From Branchiostoma lanceolatum (lineage: Eukaryota > Chordata > Leptocardii > Amphioxiformes > Branchiostomatidae), in NCBI RefSeq assembly GCF_035083965.1, contig NC_089735.1, positions 11,507,001 to 11,571,000 of the forward strand: a stretch of 64,000 nt of DNA, written 5' to 3'. The notes under the pieces are model-generated. The model was not told the origin of the DNA and ran no database searches. It saw nothing but the letters and a program-made list of their open reading frames with translations. Made by a program: the position numbers and the translations under genes. This document shows, piece after piece, positions 39,641 to 55,954 of this stretch (the stretch's first letter is position 1; each line of letters opens with the position of its first letter).

Positions 39641-42620
39641 TGAAGACTTAGCGATTTGTGCTTCGTATCCACTGTATACAGCTAGTTGTTGGAAGTATGA
39701 ATGCACCTTAACGTAGGAAAGTAAAGCACTATCCCAGGAAGCAATGTGCATGCGCGGGACTCTGTGCGATCAGCCTGGCTGGTGAATTGTTTGTATTTAT
39801 CAATTATCAGTGGCAAAGTCAACTGTGAACAATAACTAGACATCTTTAAGGTCAAACCCTTGACGAGCATGGTTCCTCAGTTGTTATGTGTTATGTGTTA
39901 TCAGACTTGTACAGGAGTGTTGTCTTGTACATGTAGTTAAAAGATAATTTTTTGTTGGAAGTTTGGTTGGCGTTGCATCAGAGTTTTGTCTGTTGCGTAC
40001 GATATATTTTATGACAAAACAGAACCTCTAGAAAATATAGACGAGATGTCATCCTTATATATGCGTGCACGACAAGTGCTTGATATTTGTGCACTGATCA
40101 ACAAGACGTTCTACTGTTCAGGCAGTGTAGCCAGTATTGCCTATTACTGTTGGAGTTGCTGTTCGTACTATGGCGCTGCGATTTACCGTTTCTTTCTCAC
40201 GCATGTAATATCGGTGCATCAAACGCCCCTTATCTACAGACAGTCTCATAGATCACTTTTATAGCAACAAACTGTCCCTCAAAACTGGGGCAGGCGGGCA
40301 AACCTATGCTTGAACTGACTAGGGTGAATTTCTTTGTAGCTTTGTTCGGGTCGTATGTAGGCCATAAATGCGGTTTGGCAGCAGGCTGGGGTAAATCAAA
40401 AAGGCAGTACGTTGCCTCATGTTAACTTAAGGTCATGGCCTACCACTCTCGCCGGCGTCTGAGACCGATTCTTTCAGGGCAAAAGTCAAAGCACGACTTT
40501 AAAAGTCGTTTACGGCGCATAAAGATTCCAATTCTTGCTGTGTGGTTACTTTATGGCGGTGGCGAATGGTGGAGTGACTTTATATTTGTTTAACAATGCA
40601 TAAAAAGTGTCGACTGTTTCTGTTGTTTTCTATCCAGCACCTATACAGTTTGTACTAAAGCGCGATCAAAAATATCGGTGCCCCGAAGCAACACCGATGA
40701 ATATCCGTATTCCCGTATATATGAACAAACTGAGCGATTAGCAAGGGGGAGATTCACACAACGTTTCGCAGACCTTGGACACCTTTTTAGTCTTATAAAC
40801 CAGCAAATGCGAAGCTTTTGAAAACGTAATATTACTCCCAACATGACACAGATGTCAACCCTGAAGCAGTGCTTAACACAGCCTTAGCAGTATCATTCCA
40901 TTCCGATCTGGTAGTGCGTGACAATATTGGATACAAATCCTCCCAACCTCTGTCGATATCCATCATAAAAACGCTCTGTTGTAATATACATCGAACGCCT
41001 GAAGTGCATAGCTGGCGCGGATTGTATGGCGCGTTAGTACGAAGAGCTGATACTAACGGCGGGATAAATCCGGGAAATGGAAAACATTGATCCACTGATA
41101 GCATTTAAAGCGAGGTGAAGATTTGAGGATGACAAATCAGTTATATACATCGGCTTGTAGACTTCATAGAGAACTGGGCGATTCGTTCTTTAACATTGTT
41201 GAAGGTGTTTGGAAATCGTCATATCAGCGATACCGACTATCGTGTGTTTTTTTTTTTGGGGGGGGGGTCTGTGTTTACTACGCCAAAGGGTCCGAGGGGG
41301 GTGAGGTGATTGTGCGAACGGTCCATCGATTGTTCAAACCGTTATTGTAAACATGATAAAATATGTTTGCCCGAAGGCTAATTGCATGCACAGTATCAAG
41401 TTAAAGATAAAGTAATGGAGTACATACTAATGACTAATCGACTATAAGGTCTTATGCCATTGTAGGGTGTGACTTCTTCTTTGAAGGTAGTGGACTATTT
41501 CATATTACATATTCTTCTTATAACATGTATGCGTCATTCTTATATATATCTTAGCCTTCTCGCCAAAACATTTATTCCAGATTCTTTTATAAATCCCTTC
41601 TATCAAATGTTCTCTCCCTCGCACTGTGTAGCGTCTCAACAGGGCATACATACAAATTATTAATAGGAATTTGGGGCTTCGTTATGATTTTGAAATTAAA
41701 CAAAAAGAAAATATAAGTGTTCTAACGTGGCTTAGAGGGTGACTAGTACCCCATGTCGACATAAAGGCTGAACCCTGTGAGCTGTTCCGTTATCTCTACA
41801 GGACAGCAACAGTAAAAGTTTGACCTTGAACTTGCACCACACCGTCAAGGTCGACCTCTTCCATATTCTCCAATAACTCACCTTACGGTACGTGAACTTG
41901 TCGTTTCAGTCTCTCAGAGAGCTCAAACAAATCTCGGATATCTTTCGTAGACCGGATCTGAACCTCGGCCAAACATACGTACTAGTCCTCCTAGTCTCAA
42001 CCTTACTACATAGGTTGCTGAAAGAATAATTTTTTTATCAACTCTATTGCAAGTTCATGCCCGAAGGCTAATTGCAGACAAACAAGTACATGGAAATGCA
42101 TGGAAATCGAAATAGTTATCTAGTCTACTGTGAAAGTTCTATGTTAACTAAGGTTGACTATGGTTGGGTTTGACTTCTTTTTTGAAGGCAGTGGAAAATG
42201 AAGAGACCCACGTTATCAGAAATAGTCCAATTAGACTGAACTCCTAGGTTGCGTAATGTACTCATATGGTCGGCTTACTCCTGTGGCATATAATTCAGTT
42301 AATTTGGTTAATCTACTATTTCTTCAGCAACCAATGAAACCTGGTAGAGACTACATGAACCTGTCAATCAAATCTACTCACTGACACCAGGTGCATATCC
42401 ACGGTTGGTTCACTCATTAGCCAATCAGTGAGGATTTTCGTGGATTACAGCAAGTTCTTATCATCTTCTATTTATGTGATGGAAGCTAACTTACCGCAGG
42501 GGTTATCCTCTCATTATTGTCACGTGAGGAGATGATTGTAACATTAACGGGGTCATCAGGAACGGCAGACTTCACCCCTTAAGCGACCCTACCAGTCACA
42601 CAGATAGAAATAACTGAAGA
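39641..42620. other. No confident gene; one dispersed repeat pair
   Basis: Segments 41371-41495 and 42059-42195 share ATGCCCGAAGGCTAATTGCA and TTTGAAGG-AGTGG phrases in the same order, suggesting two copies of one repeat. Otherwise only short ORFs. Confidence 0.4.
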
Positions 42621-42654
42621 CGTATGGCAACGCTGCATTGTGTTTATTGGGAAT

Positions 42655-42656
<2 letters not shown>

Positions 42657-42689
<33 letters not shown>

Positions 42690-42690
42690 A
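42657..42690 (+). repeat. (GACA)n microsatellite
   Basis: About eight ACAG units, followed by imperfect CACA/GACA sequence to about 42725. Confidence 0.85.
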
Positions 42691-42829
42691 CAGGTACAGA
42701 TAGACACACAAACAGAAACACAGATAAACCGAGACGAGGGGGATACAAACTTAGCCACGTTTGGGACAGCGTTCTCACCGGAAAAGCGCCACCTACATCG
42801 GCTACTTATAGCGGTGAGAAGCAGTACTC

Positions 42830-42910
42830 CAGTCAGAAGCTCTGGTGAAGGTGTCTGACAGACACCGAAACGTTAGCAGGTGAGATTACCTGGTTGTGTA
42901 AAAACAATCT
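42830..42910 (+). repeat. Repeat end with hammerhead-like stem-loop
   Basis: GCT then CTGGTGA (42842-42848), extra A, stem GGTGTC (42850-42855), loop TGACA, stem GACACC, GAAAC (42867-42871), GTT and AGC. The flanking GCT/AGC can pair as a short stem I. It fits a hammerhead layout except for CTGGTGA in place of CTGANGA and the extra A, so probably inactive. Confidence 0.45.
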
Positions 42911-43229
42911 TCTATACCCTATAGTCTACCAACCTGATGAAATTGTTTTCGGAAGAAACCCAGACAGACGTACACACAGACACGCACAGACAGACAGAAA
43001 AGCTAAAGCCACTACACTCTGAGTTAGTTTTGACAAAAAGAATCAGTTGGTTTGAGAAATGTCCCTATCCAGCACCGCCGTCACTGAGCTCTATAATGCA
43101 ACTTTAGTTACGGCACGTTTCACTCCACAGCCCAAACGTAAAATTACATCCAGACAACTCGCCTGTAAATCACTATACGTGTAATAAAATTATATTGGTC
43201 TCTTCTCTCCATCTGTCAATAGTGTTAGC

Positions 43230-43655
43230 ACAATAACAAGCAGCCATGTCTAAGTATACTTAGCAATAGAGGCTACCGAATACAGGGCATTTGTATTCAT
43301 ATGCTTAACAACCTTACAAGTAAAAGTTGTTAAGTATACCCGTTAAATTGTTAATCATACGAATAAGACTTGCGAAGTATACAAATTGAATTACCATGTA
43401 ATCGGTCAAATGGCCAAGAATGCACATTATTTTGCCCTGTATTCAGTAAAATTGCTAACGTTGAATATACTACGTCTAATAAAATTGCCCTGTCTTCGGT
43501 AAAATCGGCAAATATGAAAATAAAACTGCACTGTATTCGGTTGAATTGCCAAGTATACAAATAAAATTGTCCTGTCTTCAGTAAAATTGCTACGTATACT
43601 CATAAAATCTCCTTGTATTCAGTAAGTATACGAATTAAATTGCCCTGTATTTAGG
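43230..43655 (+). repeat. Degenerate tandem repeat, about 50-55 bp units
   Basis: Repeated phrases CCCTGTATTCAGTAAAATTG, AAGTATAC and AATAAAATTGCCCTGT recur with substitutions, about eight times. Confidence 0.7.
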
Positions 43656-43987
43656 CGCCCCAGTTTAACAGCGTTGGAACAACACGGCTAGGCCGGCTAT
43701 TACCGTTACGTGCATCGTCAGTGCGGGAACAGGGATGATTTGCTATCTTTCCGCTGCCGCCTTCACAAGATTAATCCCCCCGGATCTCCTAACGAGCGAC
43801 ACGGGGGATCCCTGCACCATAATTCATGAGCAGTTTCCCGGGTCCTACTATCCAAACAAGCCGTCAGCCCGTAGCCAGGAGAAGATATACGACTTCACAC
43901 TGATGTGCGTATGAAAAACGACACCTCTGAAGAGCTGCGATGGTGGAAATTGGGAAACGAATAAATCATATATATATGCAGTGCTAA

Positions 43988-44395
43988 TCTCCAAGCAGAT
44001 GTTGGGGGTATTAAATCTTCACGTTTTCCCGGCTGAGCCCTTTAGAGAGGCAGTTTGACAAAGAAAATGGCAGCTAAGAAATCGTAACGATTCAGCCTCT
44101 CACAACATCTGCTTGGAGATTCGAATGTGGCATCACTGCTGTGTCCTCGTTGCAGCGTTTTTATCTCCAAGCAGATGTTGAGGTAGCTGAATCTTATTTT
44201 CTAGATAAAACCGGTCGGGCTTTTCTGTCAGTACCACAACCGAACACCATGTCGGAAAACGTCACGATCTTTTACCCCAACATCTGCTTGAAGATTAGTC
44301 GTATTCATTTTGCAAAAAGACTTAAAATGACAACAAGCAAAGCGTAACGACTTAGCCTCTCCCAACCTCTGTTTGGAGGTTCAATCTTGCTTACG
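43988..44395. mobile_element. Cluster of short TIR elements (CCAAGCAGATGTTGG family)
   Basis: Element 1: ATCTCCAAGCAGATGTTGGG (43990) to ACAACATCTGCTTGGAGAT (44121). Element 2: ATCTCCAAGCAGATGTTG (44162) to CAACATCTGCTTGAAGAT (44297). A third right end, CCCAACCTCTGTTTGGAGGT, lies at about 44366-44385. Each is about 130 bp with a shared interior (GTAACGATTCAGCCTCT). No ORF. Confidence 0.75.
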
Positions 44396-44739
44396 TCATT
44401 CTCTCGTTTTACGTTTTTCCCAGTCGTATTACCCACAAGCTGGGCTAGCTGTGCATCCCACAAAGCTGTGGTTAAAAGATCGCGCCGAGATGTACGGGAA
44501 ATTGGTTGTCATTACATCTCTGTGTGGACGTGAAATCCCTTAACCCCGCCGGGGAGATGCCCGGTGCGTTATCTCGGTCCGTTATCTCGGTGACGGGGCC
44601 TGTTGTGTATGGGGAGGACGGTCAGACCGAGATCGGAGAGAGATCGGCTCTACTGGTACCGAGATGAGGACGGACCAAGGGCGGGGATAAAAGGAGGAAA
44701 GGAGGGGATGGAGAGAGGGTTTCAAATGTTAACCTTGAA

Positions 44740-44845
44740 CACACAAACACAGACATACACGCACACACACACACACACACATACACACACACACATATAC
44801 ATGCACACACGACACACACAAACACACACACACACACAAAGAAAT

Positions 44846-44876
<31 letters not shown>

Positions 44877-44922
44877 CTCACAAACATACGCACAAACGCA
44901 CACACACACACACATGCATACG

Positions 44923-44989
<67 letters not shown>

Positions 44990-44990
44990 C
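44740..44990 (+). repeat. Long (CA)n microsatellite
   Basis: About 250 bp of CA repeats with scattered changes; the last ~55 bp are pure. It creates spurious ORFs in several frames. Confidence 0.95.
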
Positions 44991-45675
44991 TACCCGTCGA
45001 TATCCCCCAGAAGTTCTCTATGTCTCTATTTACACCACACTTATAACACAGCTTGTTAAATAGCAGAAACTGTCTCAGGAGGTCCCTGTCCTCATCAGAA
45101 GACGTAGTTTAATCTTCCGCCACAACAAGTCGATGAGATTTGATTTCCTTTGTACTGAACTGCCCTCCTCTGTCCGTCAGCCATTGTCTGCTGCTGTCCG
45201 CATCTCTGTCGTGTAATCAACACCACACAAAGGGAGAGAAAAAACATCGTTTGATTCTCAAACAATCCAGGGCGTCGTTGATTTCCCGAGCCGATGCTGA
45301 CGGGTAACCTGTGACGTATTGAAAACCTTGGAAAATGTGGAAGCGATATAATTGGTTCCTCGGTGGTTTTCGGTGGGAGAAGAGACATCGATTCTTAAAC
45401 AAGTTTGTAGTGCTTCAAGAGTTGTATTCTGATCATCCCCACCGTTATCGTAACCGTAGAATTGACACACAATTATCCGCTATCAGTGCACCCATATATC
45501 ATCGACAAGTTGATCTCTCAATTTCGAGATTCTTCACTTACGAAGTTCTCTTCCTTCAGGCTGTGCCCTCTGCGTCTTCGTTCTGAGAGATCCCGTGCTC
45601 TTGAAAGTCACCTCAGGGTTTCGTCTCTCGTGACATGCTCCCTTTGAAGCCAGCTTGAGTGCACTAAGAGGTGAA

Positions 45676-46332
45676 TTAAGTATCTCCCGGGCTGGGTAAG
45701 TGTTTAGCGTCAGCGGTGGCGCAAATTGACTTTCCCGGCAAGTCTACGCCCTTGCCACGGTGGGGAAGAATCCGGGGGGAAGTAATTTGGGTTAATGCAG
45801 GGTCGAGAGCCAAGCGTCTTTCCTGTTTTTTGATTTCAGTCCTCGCAGCGCGTATCGAGCAAGTCGACTCAAGTTTCTTCTGACAAGCTGTTGCGTAAGA
45901 CGCTGAGATGTCTAATGCGTGCATCACAGGCGATGTCAGCACTACACGTGATTCAGCACCGAGGAGAGAGACATTTAGACCAAACGTGCATGGGAAGCAA
46001 TCCTGGTGCAAATTAGATTCATTGCGGTAGGAGGAACGGTGCAGAGTAGTTTGACAGAGACTCAACAAGAAAGAATGGAAAGGCGTGTTGCTTTTTGAAT
46101 GAGTAAACCTGTTAACACTTCCCTGTTCACACCGTGCTGTGCACCTCAGATAAGTATCGCTTTCTTCTCTTGTAAAGACCATTTGAAGGCCAATGAAAAC
46201 ATAAAAACTCGCGTTTTCGCCGAAGAAACCATTTAAAGAGCCGAAGAAAGCATTTAAAGAGCCGAAGAAACCATTTCTTGGCAATAAACGTGTGACCTGT
46301 TCCCTGAGTTGTGTATAAGTTCGAGTCTTCAC
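45676..46332 (-). other. 218-codon open frame, coding status doubtful
   Basis: The longest uncalled open frame in the window, but its first codon is GTG; the first ATG (MVFTREESD) is about 50 codons in. The N-terminal part has three FFGSLN/FFGE repeats caused by a ~24-bp DNA repeat (46225-46275). No signal peptide, domain or splice context recognised. More likely chance or a transposon relic. Confidence 0.2.
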
Positions 46333-46499
46333 GCAGATATATATAGGACCTCACACATGGGAGACGTTTGAGAGAAGATTCGGTGGCCATTCTCGCTATC
46401 TCTATGGGTAGGAAGTCAATAGGTGCCCGCAGCGTTTGCAATGTGTGATGCCACGTGGGCCGCCCAAATGAAAACATTAACCTCCGGCTAAGAGTCTTT

Positions 46500-49400
46500 A
46501 AGTGTGATATTTTGTCGACAAGAAGCTGGGACTACCAGCACTAGGGAGACAATAAGAGACATCGGGTTTGTCTTAGAAAACCTAGGAGCTGCCATGATAG
46601 ACAGAAACACTGACTCAGGTTGTACAGAGACCAAATTACCTCATTTAGAGATGTAGTATGGAACTTTTGGTACCACTAGTAAAAGAATTATATTAAAAGC
46701 TCATGTATGTTGGTAGAACTCATTCTGAAGCACAGATAAACTGCAATTTCCAACACAGAACAATGGACTTCCTCAAATTTTCGACTGTCAAATTTCAAGT
46801 CAAGACTCAAATCGGACAGTCAAATGTGGGTGGTTCCATGTCCTGTGTGATGGACATTATTACAGTTTAACTTTGCTTGAGAAGAGTTACAGGGTTATTA
46901 AGTCTCGGCACCGCACCCAAGTTCATTGTCATGACGTACGTCACGTCGGTCCAACTCCTCCAAGTTCACCTTGATGATGGCGTTCCGCCAGGCCTTGATC
47001 CATCTATCGAGCGGAAAAGAGCCGGCGGCGCCTCCTTCTGAAGAAAGATCGTGTTTCTGATGAAGAGCTGTGAAGGGTCGTGCGGAGGGGACGCCTGTTT
47101 ATCACACGTAATTGATGATGGGTGGAGGGCGCTACTCCTACTTCTATAAACGTTTCCAATACAAATAAGGGCACGTCGACCTCACTACGCGTACAAGTCT
47201 GTTTATTCTCCGACTATTTTTTTAAGTGCTTTGCTACCCTGGTAGGTGTGTATCAAGCGAAATGGTGACGCATTGGTATAACGAAATCCACGGCCGTGTA
47301 CTTCTTGCTTCATATTTTTACGCCGACAAACACGATTGTCTTTATAGCACTTTACAGGGTATCTAAGGAAAACGAAGTTCTATGTTGATATTTCAAGATG
47401 AGCAGAGTCCCTATGAGTATCTCTCTAAAATAATTAATAAATTCTTAGGTGTGGGTGGGGGACGTAGGCACACTTTAGGTTTTTGTTGTATTGTCAGTTT
47501 GGTCTTGTATGTACATATATCTATATTTATAAGTTTGTTAATTTGTTAAGTGGCGCTGGCAAAATTAGTTGTATACCTTGAGTGCAGCCTCACTTTGTTT
47601 TTGTCTCTGTTATTTATAAAAATCTCTCTATATCATTTTATTTTATTAAGATTTTTAAAAGAGTCTTGGTACGCATCAACTCGTTATTGCTAGCGTTGTA
47701 CATGATATATTAATCATGACTACAACTCTTACAATCATAAGCAACGAAGTCTAAGCAAGAGATGCGAATGCTTTTATCTGTATATCCGTTCAGATATCCA
47801 CACCTTCGTGTCTTTCTTTGAAACCTCCGTAGCTTCACGAGTGGGCCGTTGACAAATCGCCGTTCTAAGACCCGTATGCACGCTATAGACCAGCAAGGGC
47901 TTTCTGATACTCTTGTCAAGTGTCACGAAATCGCGTGAACAGATTTACTTGCAAAAAACTACAAGTACAGGCCTATCTATGTTTTTCAACACCCTTGTAA
48001 CATGATGTCGTTGTAGTAGTAGTTGAGATTTTTAACAAACATGAGTACTCAGATCTGATGAGAAGAATAATAAGCTAAGAGTGGCTGGGTGAGTTATTGG
48101 GATGAGCTGTGGAAGTGGAAATACAGGCAATGGATCGTGTAATTGAGGTACGGGAAAGGGACCACAGTCAGTTGAACACTGCTTAATAAAGACGCCGTAA
48201 CCACGGAATGCATGATGTGACGGCAGGCTCCCAAGGGAGAAGTCATACGACAGCAACGGAGCGGGAAAACGACAATGAGAATTCTAATTATAGACTTAAC
48301 GCTTGGATGTTTCTGCGTAACTTTATCAGTCCTATTGGAGCTGAAAGACTGAATGCAGCCAGAGGTTGTTTCTACAACTACCTGAGCTGCAGAACACAGT
48401 GGATCATCATCATTGGAGCTTCAAAAGTTGTAGTGTGACTAAGTTACACATCGGGATCTTCGAGCAACCAAAATGGTCACAAGATGAACAGACAGTAATA
48501 AAGATAGGAACAGAAGGATAATGAGAAATACAGTAACAGAGAGAGTTTAAGCAAGCAATTGCAGGTTGGAGAAAACACAGGATATGACATAAAATCTGTT
48601 AAGGTACATTATAGACCTCCGATTACCACTCTTTTGTTAGCGAAAACAACGGAGTAGACCCCATGATAATCTGATTCCAAACATTTCCACCGAGATGCTA
48701 TTTGCACGCGTCAATCTGAAATTATCACGACAACATCAAACCTGTTAGCCTCCTGTTCCACACCAATGACAAGCTATGAAGCTGTTTGCCTAAAATCCTC
48801 CAAGGCACCGCAAGCGAATTCAGATCGGATGAGCCTCTAATCAGGTCCTAATACCCACCCGTTTGGTCCTTTCATCGGCTCATGCTTGCGCATACACGCC
48901 TGATTTGCCGTGTGCAGGGACGATACGTGCATATGAATTTTTCAGGGTAGCCTAGTAGCAAGATCCCACCCATCGTGAATACAACTGTCACAATACAAGC
49001 GGGGAATTTGGTCGCTTCGATACGACACTTGTATGAATTGTCGGTTACATGCACAGGAACAGATGAAGAAAATAGTAGCCCCCGTTTACGTAACTTAAGG
49101 TTTCCTGCGTTGCTAAATTAGCTTTTTGACTTTCCATTGTCTTCTCACTAATGAATTAAGAAAGAACTGTTGCAGTACTGAATTTTGATAGCTGGTCATG
49201 AAAGAATTCTAAATCTGATTTTTTTGACCAAATGGATGACATCATCAAATTTTATTGCCCTTAATATGATTTTTGTTTCAAAGATAAAATACAGCACTTT
49301 GGTACATAACACTGCACTGAAACTTTGTTTTCCATGTGCATAATGATCAAAGCTACAAACGTACGTTCGCACAAATTGATATTTGTGAATAGGCCATAGT

Positions 49401-49600
49401 TATTAGAAAATAATTTTGTAATTAGGTAAAAACTATCATTTCTAATAACTACAGATGGTAAGTAGATATCAATTTGTGAAATTCTAACTTATCGAAAGAA
49501 AATAACAGGAATATAACAAAGACTGGTGGTTGTTCAACTTCCTCTTTCTCTTCGGCCAGTGAGGGAAACCCTTACTGAACGCTATACTGCCCCTACGCCT
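46500..49600. other. No gene seen
   Basis: Only short ORFs. Near 48300-48420 a frame reads ERLNAARGCFYNY, vaguely like a LINE C-terminus, followed by ATC repeats; too weak to call. Confidence 0.35.
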
Positions 49601-49629
49601 GACAAAGCTATGGGAGAGAGTGGGTGAGT

Positions 49630-50022
49630 ATGAGGGAAAGTACAAGCACTGACACATTGAATCTGCTGAATATCCTCCTCACCAAGAAGCATGTAGCAGT
49701 TTGTGCACGCAACGTTATCCGTCTTACAGTTGTCATCTTAATATACCACGTCTTTTTCATGACGAACAACAGACCAACAGTCATTGACGAAGAGTTGAAC
49801 GTCTATCATCCTCGCAGTAACAGAGGGCTGACCGTACTTGAAGGCACAAAAGCACGGTTCGTACATGGCCATGGGATGGGACATGAACAACATTCAATCT
49901 CCAGAAGACGGACTTACCCAGATATAGATCTGTATAGAGATGCACAACTAGCGTCACGGTTTGATGCTAACGTTGCACGGTATATGAACGACATGCAATT
50001 CTATTTACTCAGGGAGTCTTAG
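49630..50022 (+). CDS. Possible type II membrane protein exon, unknown
   Basis: 130 codons from ATG 49630 to TAG 50020-50022. A basic N-terminal segment with one hydrophobic run (VIRLTVVILIYHVFFM, residues about 30-45) is followed by a polar stem-like region with RFVHGHGMGHEQH. Topology resembles Golgi glycosyl- or sulfotransferase N-termini, but no catalytic motif is present, and the ORF ends soon after. A short uORF (49610-49627) precedes it. Could be a small single-exon gene, a first exon read through into intron, or chance. Confidence 0.4.
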   Translation: MRESTSTDTLNLLNILLTKKHVAVCARNVIRLTVVILIYHVFFMTNNRPTVIDEELNVYHPRSNRGLTVLEGTKARFVHGHGMGHEQHSISRRRTYPDIDLYRDAQLASRFDANVARYMNDMQFYLLRES

Positions 50023-50379
50023 CGTTGTCTCGTAAGGTGCTAGTTGACTGTCGTGAGTACAAAGGAATGTCTTATTATACTTGTATCAAAATTGTATATC
50101 AGGTATCTCTATCTGTAATGGTAGATAGTCTGTCTGTAAATCTTTGCACGTAACGTCCTAAAACGCAAGGCACAACCATTGCATCCGCCGTGGAGCCATC
50201 ATGGGCCCTTCGCTGTCGTTATCTCACGGACCCGTCGCACTTTCCACGCGATGTAGCCTCGGGCATGAGAGACGATGGGCCCGCTGTGGCACCACGGGTC
50301 GCCATGCAAGGGTCGCGAGATGGGAGACGGCAATCTTACTTGTCTCGTGCCCTAATACTAGTACCCGGCTTCGAACGAG

Positions 50380-51034
50380 CACTGGATATATGGTCGGCTA
50401 CGGGTACTGGATACGACTACTGGTATTTGATAAGGCATCTGGTACTTGATAGGACTACGGGTACTAGATAAGGCTACGGGTACCTGATAGGACTATAGTA
50501 CTGGATAAGGCATCGGGTACTGGGTGGAACTACGGCTACCGGATAGGACTACGGGTACTGGATGGGACTACGAATATTGGATAGGGCTACGGGTACTGGA
50601 TATTACTATAGTACTTCGGGTACTGGATAGGACTACGGGTACTGGATAAGGCATTGGGTACTGGGTGGGACTACGGCTACCGGATAGGACTACTGGTACT
50701 GGATGGAACTACGGGCATTGGATAGGGCTACGGGTACTGGATATTACTATAGTACTTCGGGTACAGGATAGGACTACGGGTACTGGATAGGGCTACGGGT
50801 ACTGGATACGACTACGGGTACTGGATAGGTCTTTGGGTACTGGATAGGACTACGGGTACTGAATAGGGCTCCGGGTACTTGATAGGACTACGGGTACTGG
50901 ATAGGGCTCCGGGTACTGGATAGGACTACGTTTACTGGCTAGGGCTCCGGGTACTGGTTAGGGAAACGTGGCATGGGATAGGGCAACGGGTTCCTCATAA
51001 GACTACTGGCACTGGACAGGACTGTGGGTACCAG
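50380..51034 (+). repeat. Minisatellite, ~20-bp unit with 141-bp higher-order period
   Basis: Some 30 copies of a unit like GGACTACGGGTACTGGATA. The segment starting CTGGATAAGG at 50501 is repeated at 50642 (141 bp, seven basic units), each copy including TATTACTATAGTACTTCGGG. Confidence 0.9.
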
Positions 51035-54801
<3,767 letters not shown>

Positions 54802-54854
54802 TGATATTTTCACCAACATCTATTAGACTTTTTAGAGATCTTATCATCTTCTAC

Positions 54855-54865
54855 ACACGTACACA

Positions 54866-54920
<55 letters not shown>
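54855..54920 (+). repeat. (CA)n microsatellite
   Basis: About 65 bp of CA repeats just inside the first intron of the RRM gene. Confidence 0.95.
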
Positions 54921-55954
54921 GCAAACACTAACAGCGCACACAGAAATGAACACACACGTGTCCTTTCAAACTTCCCATGTCTAGCCTTAATCCGATGTAC
55001 GTGTAGCTTTATTCATAACAGAAAAATATCCATCGCACTTCATATCACAGCTTACTTTATAAGGTCACTAGCATGTTTCTCTCCGCTAGTGTGCAAATTC
55101 TCAAATGCTAATGTCTTCACCTTTTGCCCTACAGCCGTTGAGCACCCTAGATTACCCCGTATGAAAAGATTTGCAGTCATTACGGTAGCGCGGATGTTAT
55201 TACAGAAATCTGTCTTGATCTCTTGGTTTATCTTGCATGAAGAAGCGTTATTGTTTGACATTTGAGTTTGGTCTTTAGTGCGCCCCGGGGTTCATGGCAG
55301 CTGTAAAACTACTCATATTGTGCACAGCTCTGGAACTTCGCAATGGCACCAACACAGCCCGTATGGTTTGGAAAATAGGTAGCGTTTTATCTGGAAAGTT
55401 CAGCCAATTAATCAAGGATGGCAGTAAAAGATTATTTACGGGCATACGTGGTCGAGAAATAGAACCCTTTCTTCTGCTTCGAGTTCTGTAACATCTCCCC
55501 CGTTAGATTTCTTAATGTGATTTTAAAGCATCATAATTGATATACATCATCTTATGACTTATGAATGTGATTCAACGTCAAGAGAAAAATGCTGCACTTC
55601 CTTAACCCTTAGCACAATGGAGTAGCCATTTGGCTGCCAATTCCTTATTGGTTACAGGGTAAGGTAGCAGGGAGAAGGTTAAAGGTTAAGTCCTTAGTCA
55701 CAAACAGGTATGGCGGCGCTGCACGTGGACATGCCAGACATTCATCTATCAATTCCTCAGTATGCTCATCTCATAAAAATTTGTTAAATCTTGTTAACCT
55801 CCCCCTATATCTTCTAATGTCTTTACACCATGAGGGTGCTTGATACAACGAAGTCTTCAATGAAGTACAAAGTCGCTGGTACGTCTACATTATGTGCAGT
55901 ATAGACGATTCACTTCTCTCATTGGATAAACTTCGAGTGAACGTCTGCTTCCGA

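Noticed and set aside
44603..45046. 147-codon Thr/His-rich ORF and minus-strand Cys/Val ORFs
   Set aside because: Translations of the CA/GT microsatellite.
50190..50471. 93-codon ORF
   Set aside because: Runs into the minisatellite and has no domain or good start.
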